Assembly (NCBI GenBank): GCA_023374025.1
Contig: SIJG01000001.1
Location: 3,123,946 to 3,187,945 of the forward strand
Length of the DNA stretch: 64,000 nucleotides
Direction of reading: 5' to 3'
DNA from: Heterodera schachtii
Lineage: Eukaryota; Nematoda; Chromadorea; Rhabditida; Heteroderidae
Program-made: the position numbers and the translations under genes
The notes under the pieces: model-generated
What the model saw: only the letters and a program-made list of their open reading frames with translations
Database searches by the model: none
What the model was told of the DNA's origin: nothing
In this document: positions 46,266-57,900 of the stretch, piece after piece
Position numbering within the stretch: the first letter of the stretch is position 1
How the letters are laid out: every line of letters begins with the position of its first letter

Positions 46266-48400
46266 TTTGGGAAGGGAAAAGGAAAAGCTGAAAAAAACGG
46301 ACAAAAAGCAAAAAAATTGGCAAAAGCGGACAATGCAAAAGAAACGCAACAAATGAATGGGTTAATTGATCAGACCAACCGAATGGGGACGGAACGAAGG
46401 ATTGGTGGGACAGAAAGTCGGGATGGAACCAAAAAGTCGTTGGCTGAATGGCATTCTCTTTTTGGCATTTCATTGGTCAAATTGGGGGTGGGGGGGAGAG
46501 AATGTCTGTCATTTCAAATAATTGTGCCTTTTGACAGACGACAGTTCGTTTTGCCTTTTTCATGAGCAATTAGTGATTAATGGTGCTTCGATTTGCCTCT
46601 CCATTTGCTCAGTTCGTTAAGTGTCCCTTTCGTCCGCCCATTTTGGGAAAATGCCCCGGCAGAAATTGCCTGTGGCAATGTGAGCAACAACAGTTGGCTT
46701 TCTGTTGCCTTCGATGGTTGTTATTGGCAGTGCCCGGCCCACCCGCTGTAGCGATGGCATTCCCAGCGAACTGACCCATCAAAGCCCGGCGGAGGACTGA
46801 CCATGGCAAGGGATTTTTGGCGGGGGGGGGGGGGGGGGGACAGATGCCAATGCCCCCGACCCATCGCCGTCTCCCCTTTCTCTCCCCTCTCTCTGTCAGT
46901 CTGTCAGGGGTCACATCGACCGACCTCTGTTCCCATCATCTCCTCCCCTCCCATCCGATGATACCCTCCCTCACATTCATTCATATCTCCCCACTCCCAT
47001 CGTTTGGTGACGCAACATTTGACCCCTCAGCCCCTCCCCCTCCCTACCCTCTTCCTCATCCAGTCTCTCCCCCCTCTCCTTCACCCTCTTCCTTCCTCTC
47101 GTCTTTTGCACTCTCTTCCTCATCCAGTCTCTCCCCCCTCCCCCTTCTCTTTTTCCCTCTTCCTTCCTCTCGTCTTTGCACTCTCTTCCTCATCCAGTCT
47201 CTCCCCCCTCCCCCTTCTCTTTCACCCTCTTCCTTCCTCTCGTCTTTGCACTCTCTTCCTCATCCAGTCTCTCCCCCCTCCCCCTTCTCTTTCTCCCTCT
47301 TCCTTCCTCTCATCTTTGCACTCTCTTCCTCATCCAGTCTCTCCCCCCTCCCCCTTCTCTTTCACCCTCTTCCTTCCTCTCATCTTTGCACTCTCTTCCT
47401 CATCCAGTCTCTCCCCCTCCCCTCTTCCTCATGTCTCTCTTCCTCATACAATTCCCCTCTCTTTGTCGCCTCCTCTCCTCACTTCATCTTCCTTTTTTTC
47501 TCTCACTCTCTCATTCCCCCTCTTTCTTCCTCCCGACTTCTGCACTCTCTCCTTTCCTCTCTCTTCCTTTGCCCCTCCCCCGTACAGTCATTTGCTCATT
47601 CCCCACAATTTGCTTTTTGTTTTGTGCCATTTCTGCTGTTGTTGTTGCTGTGGGTGGGCTTCCCCTCCGCCGCTGCCAATTTTTGTTTGTGTCACCGTTT
47701 CTTTCGCCTCTGTCTCCAACCCCCGGCACGCCACAGCCATTCGCTGATTGAGAGGGAAGACGCGACCAGCGAATGAATGCGGCGGCGGCGGTGACCCTTC
47801 CGCACCCTCGGGGGTTCCCCCCCCCCCCCCCCCGGGGCTTTCCCCCGCCCTTTCTCTGCTGACCCGTGGAGTTCGTTCGTCGCCACTTCCTCAACCCAAA
47901 AAACTGTCTGTTTCTTCGCTTCTTCACAACGAAAGTGGCGGGCTGTCCCCCACGGGGAAATGACCCATCGTTTGGTTGGGACGGAATTCGCCGTTGGAAA
48001 GGTACAAAGCGGCGGAGAAAAAGAAAGAAAAAAGATAAGGCGGAGGGAGGGGAAAGGGCAATTGGGAACGGACGGACTGACCGATGGGAAGAAAAGTTAC
48101 GGTATTAAAAACAGACGAACGAATGGAAAGAGACGGGGGGGGGGGGTCAAAGAGGGAATCACAAGAGGGGGAGAAGGGAGTCATCTCCGTTTATTCAGTA
48201 ATAAATTAATGCAACAAAATAAATTTGAAAAACCGAACAGAAATAAATGACAAAATGAAAAAAACAAGTGATAGAAAAGAATGTGAGGATTGAGTTGGAA
48301 CATAAATAAAACTGAACGGACGAAGCAGCGAACGGCGGTGATATGATAAAAGGGAGAGGAGGAGAACAGACACATCGCCCTTAAGTTCGTTCCTCCGCCG
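46266..48400. other. Intergenic stretch with C/T minisatellite
   Basis: Lies upstream of the FAR1-like gene and downstream of Nup98-96. It contains a 70-bp C/T minisatellite (47040-47425), further C/T-rich sequence to 47580, poly(G)/poly(C) tracts (46821-46839, 47818-47834, 48136-48146) and unremarkable moderate-GC sequence. No gene recognised. Confidence 0.55.
47040..47425. repeat. 70-bp C/T-rich minisatellite
   Basis: Five copies; CACTCTCTTCCTCATCCAGT recurs at 47109, 47179, 47249, 47319 and 47389, an exact 70-bp period. The three overlapping open frames are Ser/Leu/Pro-rich artefacts. Confidence 0.93.
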
Positions 48401-51400
48401 TTATTCATGCACATCATTCACCAATGGTTCCATGCGATTGACAACGTCGGAAAGAGTGGTCCACGGGGACGAATGGTACCAAATGAACACGCCGAGAATC
48501 TGTCAAAGAAAGCGTTTCATATTCCAATCTAAGTAACCGAGAAAAAAAAAAGAATGATGGACCGACCTGAAGCCAGTCAAGCCCTTCCAAGCATTGTTTT
48601 CGTTTGTCGGACCAATCGTCAGAGAGCAATTCCAAAATCTTCGTATAGCCAATGGCCGTTGTGGGTTTTTTGTCGGTTACGGAAAGCTGAATAAAAAAGG
48701 ATGTAAGTAATCAGATTCGTATTTTGTGACCAAATGAGAATTACCTGTTTTTTGACTTGGTCCCGTATTAATTTGGGGCTCGGACATTTGAACAGTGACA
48801 AAAGCAACGCCAAATTGTAATGACGCGACTGGCGAGCAGTGGCAATGGCCTTTTCACATGCGCCGCAGACCAAATGGTGGAAGATGAGGTCGAAGACGGA
48901 GGAGGACGGACCAATTCGCTGCTGGGGACGGTCTATCAGCTGCTGTTTCAGCCAATTGCCCATCTGAACACGCTGAACAACTCTTTCTGGAAAAGAACAT
49001 TTGTAAGAAACAAAGAAAAGCATGCGATCACTAAATGAATGACCTTCGGCATTGTCACTTTTGGCACAAATAATGTCACAAAGCGACAGAATGATTCCCT
49101 CGGCTTTTATCCCTTGGTCGACGGAACGGGACGATTTCATAACGAAAGCATCCAATAAACGTAGGAGCACCGACGGAGGATCAAAAGAAATGAGACCGCC
49201 GGAAAGGGAAGGGAGCGCATTCAGTTGCAAGTCACTTTTGCCCGTTTTTTGTTTGTATTTGGCAAAAAGGTCCTGAAAAATCCACGCAAATAAAATGCCA
49301 AATGTGAAAAGTGCAGAGATACTTTGATGGTGGGGACAACTTTCAAACGGCGCATGGAAACAGAGCCTAAATCGACACTCCAAGCAGCCAAAAGGTTGCC
49401 TGAAACTGTTAAAAAAAGTCAATTAGAAGCAAAAAAAGTCGGCCATTACTCGAAAAAGTGACTCGACAGCCTCGTGGACGAAATGCGACTTCGGACTTCT
49501 TCAGTGCAACTGGCAATCCCACAGCAATGCCTTTAAATACATTTTTCGGCACACGTTCGACCAAATAACGCCGTTTTTTTGCTTCCTTAGTGCCATGGTG
49601 CAACAGTTTCCTGCAAATAGCTTTTCTGTTTATGAGTAAACATAACAACCAACAAACTTTGACTCGAAAAGCGTATCGTCCAACTTCAATTTCTTTTGCA
49701 AAACTTCACCGTTTTGAAAGAGTTTGGTGTCTTCTTTGTCACCAAAAACCGATAAATCAAGATGATTTTCTGTGTCTTCTAAAATGCATTTTTAGGTAAA
49801 AAAAAAAAAAGGGAAAGAAGAATCTCAGGCGATTACTACCGGAGTCATCAGTGTCGTAAAAAACAATTGGTCTCTTTGCAGTTGCGTTGTTATTGTTCTG
49901 ATTGTGCGTTGTCATCATTTGGTGGTGGTGGCCCTCTTCATAATCATCTTCCAACTTTAATAATTGATGAGTAAATCACTTGAGTTTTCATGATTATTTA
50001 AGCTTAAAGCACTTACAAAGCCGTATTTGGAGAAGTGTTTTACGCCAAATTGCCATGTTCCGGTCGCCGGTTGATAATCTCTGAACTCGGCGTCCAACCG
50101 TTGACACAAACGTTCCAACTTCTCACGAAAACTGAGCCGCCGCAATTCTTCAACGTCCTAAGGTTAGTTCGCAGAATTTTAACGTGCCAATGAACAAATG
50201 GGGGGGGGGGAGTGGGTAGAATCCCACATAAACACTCACTTTGATTGGCTGCTTTGTTTTCGGGTCGATAGGCCAAACTCGCTCCAGGCTCACTTCAGCG
50301 GCTGTGTTCAGACCCGTGCCGACTTCGGGCCGTTTGGTCTCGTCGGGGTAAACCACAACTTCTTTGTTGCGGAAATGAACAATCTCGTCCAAGTCGATAG
50401 GTCCGTCCAGTTGAATTGGGCCCTTCCAAAACACACTTCCATACCCCACACGCCCAACTGTGAGGCCACACTCAATTCGAAGGCTTCCATCCTCACGGAA
50501 ACACTCCTCCAACTCTTTGGCCGATGGTTTACAATAATATTCGGGGCGGATTAATTTGACACGGTATTCCTTCGAGGGTTCATGAAGTTGGGGTTGCTAA
50601 AGTCAATGGAAAGTAAAGATAATGAGTAAACAAATTATCGTACCATCTGCTGAGTTGGCACAATTTCGGATAAAGGGCTCTGATTGTGAGTGCTAATTTC
50701 TGCCGAAGTCGCCGAAGGTTCGCTACGCGTCGACTTTTCGGGGGTACGCTGAAACTCGAGTCGCGAGGGGGGATTTTGAATATCACTTGACAAATGTGAG
50801 TCATCGATTTCGTTTAATCTCGACTGATAGGGCAAAGAAAAGTTAGCAATATTAAACAACCGAAAATACCTGTTGAACGCTTTCGTATACCACTGAAATG
50901 TCGAGGGATTTAACATTTTTCTCGTCTTCTGATGCCATCGATCGCAGCATTGAATCGCTTCGGCTGAAAAAATTTTAGGCTGTATTTGACGATTTTTGTT
51001 TTAGTCTTCGTACTTTGATTTAAGTTTTGGCGATTGGTGAAGTCCCAACGCAGCGCCAAAGCCCACGGATGGCAGCAGAACCAAAGGCTTATAAGTGAGG
51101 CTTTGGTCCAAAAAGGAAGCACTCAAATCCGCCGTTGAATTCTTTGTAATATCCAATTGCTTCGCTGGCGGAGTTTTGTCGGATTTTGGGGAGCCAAAGA
51201 TTGATGGGCCATCCAAACGTCGGTTTGGCAAATGGAATTGCTTTTGTAAACTGAAGGAATTAAGCATGCGTTTTTCAATTATGCGAAAATGGAAACCTCG
51301 CAATGTCATCGGCCGATTTGCTTGGCGAAATGGCGGGGCTTTTCAACAACGGACTGTCCCCGTAAGGGAGGGAAGAGAGTTGGGCACTGATAATGGCCTG

Positions 51401-54260
51401 TTGGATGGCAGAAACGTTGACATTTGAGCCAAGCAAAATTGGAGGGGACCCGGCGGAAGCCGCACCAAAAGCGGAAGGTTGGGAAAAGCCTGAAAATGAA
51501 TGAAGAGAGGTTGGGACACATTTAAATTTCAAAAAGAATACATACCCGTGCCGAACATGCCTGCTCCTGTCTGAGGCGATGTTGTGCCAAACAGAGAAGG
51601 CTGTGCTGGCTTTTGTAATAAGTTTGTTCCCGTCTGTTGTCCGAATAAACCGCCAACGGGGGGCTGTTGTTGCTGTTGGGGAGAACCAAAAATGCTACCA
51701 GTGCCAATTTTGGACATGGGAGCGCCGAACAGAGAAGTCGACTGGGTGGCAGGAGTGCCTAATATAAATTATTAAATGTATTTTATTATAATAAAATACC
51801 GAATGCGCCGAATTGTTGCGCCGGCTTCGCCCCAAAAAGGCCCGTGGTGGCGGCCGTTTGCTGCGGTTGCTGGCCAAAGGAAAAGGCACTCTGTTGAGGT
51901 TGTCCACCGAAAAGACTCGTAGTCGTAGTCTTAAATTAGTATCATTATAGAAACCAACAGTTAACCATTCTTCCCACCGTCGCAGCGCCAAAACCACCGA
52001 CGGAAGACGGAGCAGTGCCACCGAAAATACTGCCAGTGGTTTGCTGCTGTCCCCCAAAAATGCTCGGCTGTGACACCTGACCAAAAGCCTAAACAGACAA
52101 AATAAACCCATTTCCCGAAAGAAAAGCAGCACACCGATGGCTTATTCTGTCCGAACAGTCCGGTTCCCGGTGTTGTGGTCGCCCCAAAGGCACTCGCCGG
52201 CTGTTGCTGCCCGAAAAGCCCTCCGCTAGGCTGGGAGGTGGCCCCGAACATGGACGTTCCCGTTGGTTTTGCTGCGCCAAAGAGGCCACCCGTTTGAGTC
52301 TGTCCGCCAAACAATGACGACGTCGTTGTCGCAGTCGGAAATGTTGCGCCCGAAGTTGTAGCTGGAATTTTTTTATGGGAATTACAATTTTATTGGGAGA
52401 GAAGGCTAACGATTGACCGATTACGAAAGAGAAACACTAAAATTTTCTGACATTTTTTGATACTCAAGATTTCATAGAATGGGTTCGATTGCATATGATC
52501 AAAGCCTGGCTTTCTGTGATTATCTCATAACATTCAGCTCAAGGGCGTAGCCAGGAGGGATATTGCCCCCCTCCACGGAAACCAAACATTTTTTAATGAT
52601 AAATATGTGAAACAGGATAAAATGAATAGTATAAATTTTTATGTTTCCCTTCTTGGCCGGCAGACACCGCCCCTCGCCGCGAAGTTCACAACAAAGGCTT
52701 GGACTATTGGTAAAAAAAAAGGCTGGGTCAGGAATAGATTTTCGATTACCATTTCACCCCAAGCCCTGCTTTTTGAGAGGAACTCTGAGGGTTCCTGGCT
52801 AAAAAGTTTTGATACGACTTTGTGTCCTGTTGGATTTTGCAAATCATACAAGACCCGAACCTGGATCCTGAAAAAATCCCGTAAGGCTCCTGCCCTACCC
52901 GTGCTAGAATAACTATGTTGATAGAAGTGTCATCAACTTTTATAATCAAAGGGTTTAACAAATGTCCACCGGGTGAGAAGAGTCCGCCCGCTGGCTTCCC
53001 AAAAAGTCCGCCCTGCTGCTGTTTGTTGCGGCTGTCCCATAACATTTTGATGACCAAATAAAGAAGTGGACGCAGCGGAAGCGGCGCCGGTGTTTTTCGC
53101 TCTTCCGGCGATATAATCCTCCACCCGAAGTTCCTTAATTATCATTGAAACTGATAAAAGCGAAGGAATCGTCCCGCATACTTCCAAACTTTTGTGCTCG
53201 TACTCCTTCATCGATGTTATGCACAATTGTTTCGTGTTCACTTTGTGAGGTGTCCCTTTCAGTTGCATTTGGTCCTCGCCAATTGGTGGCGCAAATTTAG
53301 CCGCTAAATCAGTTGATAGATAAGAAATTGTACAAGGAAAAGTAATTAATTTTCAAGACATGGCACATTGGCAAATGTTTGGTAATTCAAAAATTAAAAA
53401 TAAATTATAGCGGTAAGGCAGTTTTTATAGGCCTATATAATTACCCAGCTTTAAATTAATGTAAATTCACGACCAAGAATAACGTATAAAACAATTTAAT
53501 TTCAAATCTTTTAAGTAATGTTTAAAAACAACCAAAACTTGAAGTGGGCTGAGTGGCACCGAATGCGCCGAATTGTTGCGCCGGCTTCGCCCCAAAAAGG
53601 CCCGTGGTGGCGGCCGTTTGCTGCGGTTGCTGGCCAAAGGAAAAGGCACTCTGTTGAGGTTGTCCACCGAAAAGACTCGTAGTCGTAGTCTTAACTTACT
53701 ATCATTATAGAAACCAACAGTTAACCATTCTTCCCACCGTCGCAGCGCCAAAACCACCGACGGAAGACGGCGCAGTGCCACCGAAAATACTGCCAGTGGT
53801 TTGCTGCTGCCCCCCAAAAATGCTCGGCTGTGACACCTGACCAAAAGCCTAAACAGACAAAATAAACCCATTTCCCGAAAGAAAAGCAGCACACCGATGG
53901 CTTATTCTGTCCGAACAGTCCGGTTCCCGGTGTTGTGGTCGCCCCAAAGGCACTCGCCGGCTGTTGCTGCCCGAAAAGCCCTCCGCTAGGCTGGGAGGTG
54001 GCCCCGAACATGGACGTTCCCGTTGGTTTTGCTGCGCCAAAGAGGCCACCCGTTTGAGTCTGTCCGCCAAACAATGACGACGTCGTTGTCGCAGTCGGAA
54101 ATGTTGCGCCCGAAGTCGTGGCTGAAAAACAACAATGAATTAATTTTTGAAAACCCAGTGAACTTGAAAAAAATCCGCCAGCTGGTTTCGAAAAAAGGCT
54201 TCCTTGTTGTTGTCCCAACGTGTTTTGCTGTCCGAATAGGGATCCCGCACCGCTCTTCAT
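48401..54260 (-). CDS. npp-10: Nuclear pore complex protein Nup98-Nup96 precursor
   Basis: One transcript for two nucleoporins split by self-cleavage. Start ATG 54260-54258 (MKSGAGSLFGQQN). FG/GLFG repeats follow (about 54260-53560 and 53060-51300: GGLFGAAKPTG, GGLFGQQQPASAFG). The GLEBS motif that binds Rae1/Gle2 is at about 53300-53110 (KQLCITSMKEYEHKSLE, ELRVEDYIAGR). The Nup98 C-terminal autoproteolytic domain runs from about 50570 to 50017 (GYGSVFWKGPIQLDG, VVVYPDETKRPEVGTGLN) and ends ATGTWQFGVKHFSKYGF; cleavage is expected within HFS (about 50027-50038). Nup96 follows: LEDDYEEG, SEVAFRPRGCRVTFSSNGN, LLAAWSVDLG, WLKQQLIDRPQQ, FHHLVCGACEKAIATA, and the end GVFIWYHSSPWTTLSDVVNR with stop 48403-48401. 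Oddities: a 567-bp duplication in the FG region, an apparent one-base frame break near 53020, and a Nup96 part shorter than usual. Symbol by analogy with C. elegans. Confidence 0.95.
51798..52364 (-). repeat. Nup98 internal duplication, copy A
   Basis: 567 bp matching 53558-54124 at a constant offset of 1,760 with no indels and six substitutions noted by eye (about 99% identity). Includes FG-coding exons and the introns between them. Confidence 0.95.
53558..54124 (-). repeat. Nup98 internal duplication, copy B
   Basis: Partner of 51798-52364. In transcript order this copy comes first, before the GLEBS exons. Flanking sequences differ immediately outside the repeat. Confidence 0.95.
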
Positions 54261-54911
54261 TTTTAGAAATATTTAACTAAAATCAAAATTCTGTTTCCTT
54301 GACAAATCAGATAATCATTCATATTCATCTCACTGATTCGATTTAGTTAACTAGTTTATGGTAAATTAAGGAATATGGCTTATTTTGATTTATATTGATT
54401 CATTTTTTGGCCTTGTACTATAATTTTGGAGAAGAAATAACCAAATATATTAGTGCAAAAAATAATAGGATTTTATGAGTCCGACGATGCCGATAGTCTC
54501 CGCCGGGAAAATTTTTTAAATTTTAGCTAGTTTTTTAACCTTTCCAAAAATTACCAAATTTTGCATCAAACTTTAAATTTCGAGCATTATGCCATACATT
54601 AATTTCAAATTATGAGGGAATCAGAATTCTTTGGGTTTTCGAGGTCCTTGATCACGGATCCGGTATCCATTTCGGCCAATTCCGAACCCCGGACCTGAAT
54701 TCAATCAAAAAGACGAAAGTCCATTTTTCGAATTTAGTTGGTTCAAAAACGGCGTAAATCATATCTCATTGAAGGATTAAATTGCTTTCGGTTTGTTTTC
54801 GTGTGTTTAAAGGTTTAAACTGATTTTGAACCAAAAGCTAATTTCGAAAATTTGAAACCAAAAATCTTGAATTTTCAAATTCTTTTCGTCTTTCTTCTTT
54901 TCTTTTTTTTT
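54261..54911. other. Intergenic region between divergent Nup98-96 and symplekin; MITE remnants
   Basis: Probably the shared promoter region. Contains a degraded GC hairpin (about 54480-54508) and, from about 54632, a fragment of the palindromic-element core (GGTCCTTGATCACGGATCCGG, CCGAACCCCGGACCTGAATTC) with only weak traces of the opposite arm to about 54890. Confidence 0.6.
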
Positions 54912-54928
54912 ACGATTTCTCCATTCAG
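54912..54928 (+). promoter_or_regulatory. Possible spliced-leader trans-splice acceptor for symplekin
   Basis: ATTTCTCCATTCAG, ending 14 bases before the ATG at 54943, looks like a 3' splice site with no upstream coding exon, as expected for spliced-leader addition. Inference only. Confidence 0.4.
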
Positions 54929-54942
54929 CTTTGTTCTATGAG

Positions 54943-57900
54943 ATGGATGACATTGGAACAGGAAATTTAGCATATGATGAGGTGAGTTTTTCAAATTAGG
55001 TAAATTGGTTTTTTGAAAATTCCCGAATTAACAGATTGGTCGTGAAATTAATGAGGGTTTACAAGTGTCGGGAAAACCGTTGGATGAAAGGCTTATCCAC
55101 TTGGCCAAAGCGGAGGAATTAATTCTGAAACAAGATGGGACTTCTTTCTTGACAATTTCCTTGACTGAGATGGTACAATTTATCCATGAACGAGAACAGA
55201 AAGTCCGTTGCTTTGTGATTTCTTTTATTGAAAAGGCTTGGTAAGTTTTGCTTACAATTAACTGTAAAATAATGTAATTAATTAATTGATTAAAGTGAAA
55301 TTTAGTAAAAAAGACACGGAAGTGTTCAAAAGAGCGATAGCGACTTTAAATTGGGCAATGGTTGACCAGTCGAGCGGAGTTATCGTGCAGAAAAAAGTGC
55401 CACTATTATTTTTCAGCATTTAATTATTTATATGACTTTCAGGTGATAAACACTTGCTCTATTCTTTATCCTGTGTTGCTGCGGTGGGCTTCTCAAATGC
55501 GCTCGACGGATATGGAGGCCAAAAATTGTTGGGAGGCATTCAGCATTTTAAAAAACAGAATTATGCAAACGGTTGATTCTGAAAATGAAGGGTCTGTCAT
55601 GCATTTTTTCCTATTTTAAAAAGAATTTAAGAATCAAAACGATGGCTTTTAAATTCCTTGAAATGCTGATTATATGCCAACTTCCAAAAAATGAGGTTCT
55701 AACCAACTTTTCTGCTGTTTTAATGCACTTTCCTTCAGTTTAGTGAAGTACCAAAGTCGGGCGTTCAGATGAGTTTGGACGAAATTGGGCGTGACTCTTT
55801 CATTTCATGGAGACAACTCCAACTCGAGGCCCAACACAGTTTTAACAATTTGATGGATCAAATTGCGTCCACTCACATCACCTCTCTGAACTTGGTCACC
55901 GCCATCTCATGTATTTGTAACATTTCACGGCAACGTCCAGAAAAAATGCCCGATGTACTTTTAAAAAAAACCAAACATTTAATTAATTAAAAAAACTGAC
56001 TAAATTCACTCCCATTTAAGGTGATCGGTGCCTTGGAACAATTACACCTCAATTTGCCGCCCACTTTGGGTACAAGCCAAGTGAAAAGCGTGCGAAAAGA
56101 ACTGAAAATGCACCTCCTAAGAATGCTCAAACACCCCGGCACTTTCACTTTGCACAACCTCCACCCGAGGATGAAGCAATTGCTCATCGAATTGGGCGCT
56201 TCTCAGTCCGAAATTCAACGAGCGATGCCCGCCATCAACGAAGTAAAATTCAAACTCTTCTCATCCTTTTCAATTTACTTCTATCATTTCAGATTGATGA
56301 GGCACTGAAAAAGCGTTTGGCCGCTGCGACGGCGGTGGCCGCTGGAACGGCACGGCAAACGACGACGGAACCGAAGCGGCACAGGAAAGAGCCGCAACAG
56401 CATGAGCAGGAGGATTTGGACTTGAGAGACATCAAGCGGATTAAGGTGGTATTTTTTGGTTTGTTTTGATAGGCTTCTACTTTTACTAATTCGTAAATGT
56501 TTTTTGGTAAAAATTACCATTTATAAAAAATATCTGTCGGTGTTTCGGTTTTAGTTGGATGAGGACGAATACGACGATGGCATCATCGACCTTTACAAAC
56601 AGTTGGACAACCCCGACTCCGCCAACGCTGCCACTCAGAAGGCAATTGACATCACCACCAATTTTGTATTGGAACGGCTCTCCATTCACGTGGTCACTAA
56701 GTTGGTGATGATCAGTCTCGTAAGCGGTCGTCTCATTTTTCATTTGGCATTTCAATGCTTTTAGTACACTTTGCCCGATAAAATGCCTGCGGCTTTTGCC
56801 TCGAGTTACACTCCAATCGACGAAGCGGGCAGTGAGGTGAATAAGACAATAAAAACAAAAACATTTCCCAATAACAGGCTCAAAAGCGTCATTTATCACG
56901 CATGATGGCAATACAAATGTTTGTGATTTTCTAAGCCGTCTTTAATTCACTTTCTTTAAAGGACTCGAGAAGGCGAAGGGCCGGGCATCCAATACATAAA
57001 GGCTGAGAAGCAGAAACTTTTTATGGGTGAGAGAAATTTAGGGACGGAAGAGGGGGGGGGGGGGGGGGGGGGGGAAATAGGAAGAAAATTCTGCAAAGAA
57101 ATGTTTTGAAAAAACTAACAAATTGTTAGAGAGAAACTATAAGAAAATTAGAAAGAAGTCAATGAGTTATTTCTCTTTCAGAGCGACAAGCGGCGCGTTC
57201 GGCTGGGGCCGTAATTCCGCCCACTCCGTTCAATGATCGGTCGGTTGCTTCGACTTCGTCCAAACAACCATCAAATAATGATGAGTTCGCACAGCCCCAG
57301 GTGCCCATTTGTTAGGGCTGTTCGAGCGTCGAAATTTTCCTAGAACCGTCGGCATACATGGACCTCAGAGGCCAAAAGTTTCACGAAATTGAAAAAAACG
57401 CGCAAAAATGTTTTCTGACTCGGAAGTCGAGACCGGGAATTTTTTTCAAAAAACTCTTATTTACATTAAAATTCTGAAAATTCCTTCCAAAATAGGTTGG
57501 CTAATAAAATATTTTTAAGTTCAATTTTTCAGTTGCCTCTTCAAAAGAAAGTGCGCCCGCAAAATTGGAATTTGTTTAATGCCACCAGAGAATTGCTGAC
57601 CAAAGAAGCGGACCAATTGATGCTCAGCACATTCCAACGGATATTGAACAGCGAAAGTGATTTGTCTTAAAATGTCCGTTTCTTCGTTTTTCATTCCTTT
57701 CTCCGTTTAGAGAGGGCCGTGCAGGGAGGCGCCGGTTTAGCGCAGCAAAAAATCATTGTTCGGTTGGTGACGCGCTTCGAGTCGACCCTTACGCCAGAAC
57801 TCGAGGCGATCCTGCAGAATTACATAATTGAGGACCAAAAGTCGCGTGCCGACTTGGCATTGCTTTGGCTGGCCGAACTTTTTGTCCAATGGATGAAGTG

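Noticed and set aside
46817..47776. 319-codon Ser/Pro/Leu-rich open frame
   Set aside because: Produced by the 70-bp C/T minisatellite and flanking pyrimidine-rich DNA; no codon bias or family match.
52540..52920. Possible transposon end AGGGCGTAGCCAGG in the Nup98 intron, with a 101-codon plus-strand open frame
   Set aside because: The start resembles transposon termini, but no matching inverted end or target duplication was found and the open frame has no recognisable product.
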